From JACVRW01 sp963808545 (GTDB taxonomy: Bacteria > Actinomycetota > Thermoleophilia > Solirubrobacterales > Thermoleophilaceae), in the NCBI GenBank assembly GCA_963808545.1, contig CAWEGB010000006.1:62001-126000 (forward strand): a DNA stretch of 64,000 nucleotides, written 5' to 3'. The translations under genes and the position numbers were made by a program. This document shows positions 61,052-64,000 of the stretch, piece after piece (positions within the stretch are counted from its first letter, which is position 1; every line of letters starts with the position of its first letter). The notes below the pieces were generated by a model that did not search any database, was not told the DNA's origin, and saw nothing but the letters and a program-made list of their open reading frames with translations.

Positions 61052-63001
61052 ATGAGCGCCACGGACCAGCTGAATCGACGCTCCCGCCGCGCCCTCGAGA
61101 GCATCTGCGACACGTTCGCGCCCGGCGGGGCCGGCCTGCCCTCGGCCACCGAGCTCGGCGTGCCCGATGCGTTGCTCGGCCTGGTGGAGCGCAACCCGCG
61201 CGCGGCGGAGCGAAAGCAGGTCGGCCAGCTGCTGGGCCTGTGGGACACGCGCCTCGTCACGGCGGTGGGCGGCGGGGGCCTACGCCGCTTCTCGGGCCTC
61301 TCTCAGAGTGAGCGCGAGACCGTGCTGCTGTCCTGGGCCGACAGCCGCGCGCCGCAGCGCCGGGCCGCCTTCCAGGCGCTGCGCAAGGGCACGCTGCTCG
61401 CCTACTACGGCATGGACGGCGGCAACCCGGTGCTCGAGGCGATGGGCTATCCCGGTCCGCTCGGGGCGCCCGACGACCCGCCGCCACCCGAGCTCGAGCC
61501 GCTCGAGATCGACGGCGACACCGATCTCACCTGCGACGTGGTGGTCGTGGGCTCCGGGGCGGGAGGCGGCACGGCGGCCGCGGTCCTGGCCGGGGCCGGG
61601 CTCGACGTGGTGGTGGTCGAGGCGGGCGGCTACTACTCCGAGCAGGACTTCCATGGCGGCGAGCTCTCGGGCTTCAACCGCCTGTACGCCAACGGGGGTG
61701 GAATCGCCTCGGCCGACGGGAGCATCGGCCTGCTGGCCGGGAGCTGCCTCGGCGGCAGCACGGTGGTCAACTACACGTTCTCGTTTCGCACCCCCGAGCA
61801 CGTGCGCCGGGAGTGGGCCTCGATGGGCGTACCGGCCGTGGCCGAGCAGGGCTTCGACGAGAGCCTCGAAGCGGTGTGGGAGCGCATCTCGGTGAACGAG
61901 GAGCACAGCGTGCCGAGCTCCCGCGACGAGTCGATACGCCGGGGCCTCGACCGGCTCGGATGGGACTCCCAGGTGATGAAGCGAAACGTGCGCGGCTGCA
62001 CGGCCGAGGTATGCCGGCTGTGCCACTACGGGTGTCAGCTCGGGGCCAAGCAGTCGACGCTCAAGACCTGGCTGAAGGACGCCCACGACGCGGGTACGCG
62101 CATGCTCGTGAGCACCCGCGCGGACCGCGTGATCACCGAGAACGGGGCCGCGCGCGGGATCGAGGCGCGCACCACTGACGGGCACAACGTGACCGTGAGA
62201 GCCCGCGCGGTGGTGAGCGCCGCCGGCGCGCTCCAGACCCCCGCCCTGCTCGCCCGCTCCGGGGTGCGCTCGAAGGCTCTGGGCAAGTACCTGCGCCTTC
62301 ACCCGGTGATGGTGGTCTGGGGCCAGATGGACGACGAGGTGCGCCCGTGGGAGGGAATGCTCTCGGCCACGTTCTCGGACGAGCACGCGGACATGCAGGA
62401 CGGCTACGGCGTCAAGTACGAGCACGTGGCCACCCCGCCCAGCATCCTGCTGAGCTTCTCGCCCTGGCGCGGCGGCCGGGCCCACCAGGAGCTGATGCAG
62501 GCGCTGCCCCACACCGCGGGCGTGGGCGTGCTCCTGCGCGACCACGGCGTGGGCGAGGTGCGCGTCGGCCGGGACGGCGAACCGGTGGTGCGCTACGCAT
62601 TCACCGACCGCGACGTGGAGCACATGCGCGCGGGCATCGCGGGCGGGGCGAGGCTGGTGGAGGCGATGGGGGCGAAGCTCATCTACTCGTCCCACGCCGG
62701 GTGGGTGGCCTACCGCCCGGGCCAGAGCGGCGACCGGGCGAGCTTCATGCGCGATGCCGACTCGTGCGGCTGGGGGCCGGGCCAGACCCAACCGGTGTCC
62801 TTCCACATCATGGGCAGCGCCCGAATGGGGAAGTCGGACTGGGACGCGGTCTGCGACCAGACCGGACAGACCTTCGCCGTCCGCGACCTCTACGTGTGCG
62901 ACGCCTCGGCCTTCCCGACGGCGACCGGCGTGAACCCGATGGTCACGATCGAGGCGCTTGCGCACATGAACGCGCGCCGGCTGGCGGAGCGGATGGCCTG
63001 A
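61052..63001 (+). CDS. GMC oxidoreductase (long-chain alcohol oxidase-like)
   Basis: A 649-aa flavoprotein. A helical N-terminal part (residues ~1-155) precedes the FAD-binding VVVVGSGAGGGTAAAVLAGAG; GSCLGGSTVVNYTFSFRTP and VSAAGALQTPALLARSG are GMC elements; HIMGSARMGKSD and DASAFPTATGVNPMVTIEAL close it (His/Asn active region). A Cys cluster (RGCTAEVCRLCHYGCQLGA) resembles FAO-type alcohol oxidases. Starts 20 bases after the propeller gene and 7 nt after TAAGGT. Confidence 0.88.
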   Translation: MSATDQLNRRSRRALESICDTFAPGGAGLPSATELGVPDALLGLVERNPRAAERKQVGQLLGLWDTRLVTAVGGGGLRRFSGLSQSERETVLLSWADSRAPQRRAAFQALRKGTLLAYYGMDGGNPVLEAMGYPGPLGAPDDPPPPELEPLEIDGDTDLTCDVVVVGSGAGGGTAAAVLAGAGLDVVVVEAGGYYSEQDFHGGELSGFNRLYANGGGIASADGSIGLLAGSCLGGSTVVNYTFSFRTPEHVRREWASMGVPAVAEQGFDESLEAVWERISVNEEHSVPSSRDESIRRGLDRLGWDSQVMKRNVRGCTAEVCRLCHYGCQLGAKQSTLKTWLKDAHDAGTRMLVSTRADRVITENGAARGIEARTTDGHNVTVRARAVVSAAGALQTPALLARSGVRSKALGKYLRLHPVMVVWGQMDDEVRPWEGMLSATFSDEHADMQDGYGVKYEHVATPPSILLSFSPWRGGRAHQELMQALPHTAGVGVLLRDHGVGEVRVGRDGEPVVRYAFTDRDVEHMRAGIAGGARLVEAMGAKLIYSSHAGWVAYRPGQSGDRASFMRDADSCGWGPGQTQPVSFHIMGSARMGKSDWDAVCDQTGQTFAVRDLYVCDASAFPTATGVNPMVTIEALAHMNARRLAERMA

Positions 63002-63085
63002 GGGAGGGCGATGCGGTCGAGCGCCGGCGGTGCGATCGGCGTGCCGGCAAGCGAGGGCGCCAGGTGCGGTCTATCCTCGGGCGTC

Positions 63086-63526
63086 GTGAGCTCGCAACGT
63101 GACCTGTTCGCCAATTTCGACCGCATGCGGCGTGAGATCGACGAGCTGTTCGGCGATGTGTTCGAGCGCCAGACCGGTCTCAGGGGGCGCGGCTTCTCCC
63201 CCTCGGTGGACGTCTACTACACCGACAACCCGCCCCGGGCGGTGGTCAAGGCGGACCTCTCAGGCATCCACATCTCCGACGTGGCGCTCGAGATCCGCGG
63301 CCGCCAGCTGCTGATCGCCGGCGAGCGCCGGCCGGCGGAGGCGAAGGGACGCCTCTACCAGCAGATCGAGATCGAGCACGGTCCCTTTCGCAGGCTGGTG
63401 GAGCTCGGCGCCGAGGTGGTGGCCGAGGCGGCAAGAGCCTCGTACGAGGACGGCACACTCGAGGTCGAGATCCCGCTGGCGCGACCCGAGCAGAGCGTGC
63501 GCCGCGTTCCCATCGAAGAGGGATGA
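63086..63526 (+). CDS. Hsp20/alpha-crystallin-type small heat-shock protein
   Basis: A 146-aa chaperone. N-terminal DLFANFDRMRREIDELFGDV, then the alpha-crystallin domain: SVDVYYTDNPPRAVVKADLSGI, LLIAGERRPAEAKGR and the LEVEIPLARPEQ C-terminal part. Forms oligomers that hold unfolding proteins. GTG at 63086 lies 8 nt after TATCCT. The stop overlaps the ATG of lon, linking a holdase to a protease. Confidence 0.92.
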   Translation: MSSQRDLFANFDRMRREIDELFGDVFERQTGLRGRGFSPSVDVYYTDNPPRAVVKADLSGIHISDVALEIRGRQLLIAGERRPAEAKGRLYQQIEIEHGPFRRLVELGAEVVAEAARASYEDGTLEVEIPLARPEQSVRRVPIEEG

Positions 63527-64000
63527 GCATCCACATCCCCGCAAGCGAGGGGGAGGCCGTCACCGCCGAGGTGAAGACGAGCCTGCCCGACCACCTGCCC
63601 GTGCTGCCTCTGCGCGAGTCGGTCCCCTTTCCTGAGGCGCTGACCCCGCTGGCAGTCGGCCAGGAGCGTTCGGTCGCGCTCATCAACGACGCTCTCGCCG
63701 GCAACCGGATGCTGGTGATGGTCGCCTCGAAGGACGGGGAGATCGAGGAGCCGGGACCCGACGACCTGTACCGGGTCGGGGTGGCGGGCGTGGTGGCCCG
63801 GATGCTCAAGGTCCCGGACGGCACCCTGCGCATCCTCGTCCACGGCGCTCAGCGGGTCACCATCGAGGAGTTCACGGCCACCGAGCCGTACCTCGTGGCC
63901 AGCATCGAGGAGGCGCCGGACATCGTGCGCCCCTCGGCCGAGCTCGAGGCTCTTCACCGCAACGTTCAGGGCACCTTCTCTCGCATAATCGAGGAGCTCC
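63523..64000 (+). CDS. lon: Lon protease, N-terminal part (3' truncated by window edge)
   Basis: The first ~159 residues are in the window. HLPVLPLRESVPFPEALTPLAVGQERSVALINDAL is the LON substrate-binding domain start; RVGVAGVVARMLKVPDGTLRILVHGAQRVTI continues it. The AAA+ and Ser-Lys protease parts lie outside. ATP-dependent degradation of damaged proteins. The ATGA overlap with hsp20 suggests a heat-shock operon. Confidence 0.93.
   Translation, partial: MSIHIPASEGEAVTAEVKTSLPDHLPVLPLRESVPFPEALTPLAVGQERSVALINDALAGNRMLVMVASKDGEIEEPGPDDLYRVGVAGVVARMLKVPDGTLRILVHGAQRVTIEEFTATEPYLVASIEEAPDIVRPSAELEALHRNVQGTFSRIIEEL

Noticed and set aside
1..64000. CRISPR arrays, prophage, insertion sequences
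   Set aside because: No spaced direct repeats, transposase, integrase or phage structural motif was seen in any frame.

Overview
The window is a GC-rich bacterial chromosome segment with dense coding on both strands. GTG and TTG starts are common, neighbouring genes often overlap as ATGA, and several start codons have no Shine-Dalgarno sequence but a TANNNT box 6-8 nt upstream. ANTAR and RsbW-type regulators, DUF5995, an amphi-Trp protein, DUF2252 and a B. subtilis-like large SRP RNA next to dnaX-ybaB-recR point to Actinomycetota, probably Thermoleophilia (Solirubrobacterales-like). That placement is inference; no 16S rRNA is present. I see no prophage, IS element or CRISPR array.

Layout. 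1-16.3 kb: end of a GH79-like glycosidase, transaldolase, an ArsR/SRPBCC operon with a clear operator-promoter, several small stress or accessory genes (VOC, NTF2, amphi-Trp, diacylglycerol-kinase-like, DUF2252, DUF1269), a secreted lipase, an RsbW-type kinase divergent from an ANTAR regulator, a methyltransferase, two hydrolase/secreted genes and a VOC protein. 16.4-22.4 kb: a redox/efflux island (cNMP-binding thioredoxin-reductase-like protein, DHA2 exporter, ArsR repressor, divergent RibD-like reductase, broken epoxide hydrolase). 22.5-32.3 kb: large LuxR-type regulator, crotonase, WrbA plus a thioredoxin-like protein, VOC plus a 64-aa protein, a flavoprotein disulfide-reductase relative, NTF2 protein, SDR and tRNA-Val(CAC). 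32.3-36.4 kb: kynurenine formamidase-like protein, kynureninase, RidA, 3-hydroxybutyrate dehydrogenase and a YihY membrane protein. 36.4-42.1 kb: SRP RNA, NTF2 protein, pyruvate-dehydrogenase-E1-like protein, dnaX, ybaB, recR. 42.1-47.7 kb: molybdopterin oxidoreductase, GH3 protein, aspartokinase and aspartate-semialdehyde dehydrogenase. 48.6-57.1 kb: TCA-cycle genes (an E-type succinate dehydrogenase without membrane anchors, icd, mdh) around an M50 protease. 57.1-64 kb: small DNA-binding protein, SRPBCC, NAD(P)-binding protein, MBL hydrolase, beta-propeller, GMC oxidoreductase, Hsp20 and the start of Lon.

The clearest non-routine points are: the complete large SRP RNA in a conserved neighbourhood; the E-type SdhA-SdhB-SdhE operon; a group of probable leaderless promoters, one of which has the ArsR operator lying across the start codon; several proteins with substituted catalytic or metal-binding residues (alpha/beta hydrolase Ser to Gly, thioredoxin-like Cys to Trp, GH16-like Asp to Cys, DnaX without zinc cysteines); and an unusual number of single-base frameshifts in otherwise well-preserved genes (about 15.48, 21.28, 21.31, 24.97, 42.43 and 60.64 kb). 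The frameshifts could be assembly indels or real decay and should be settled before anything is built on those genes.
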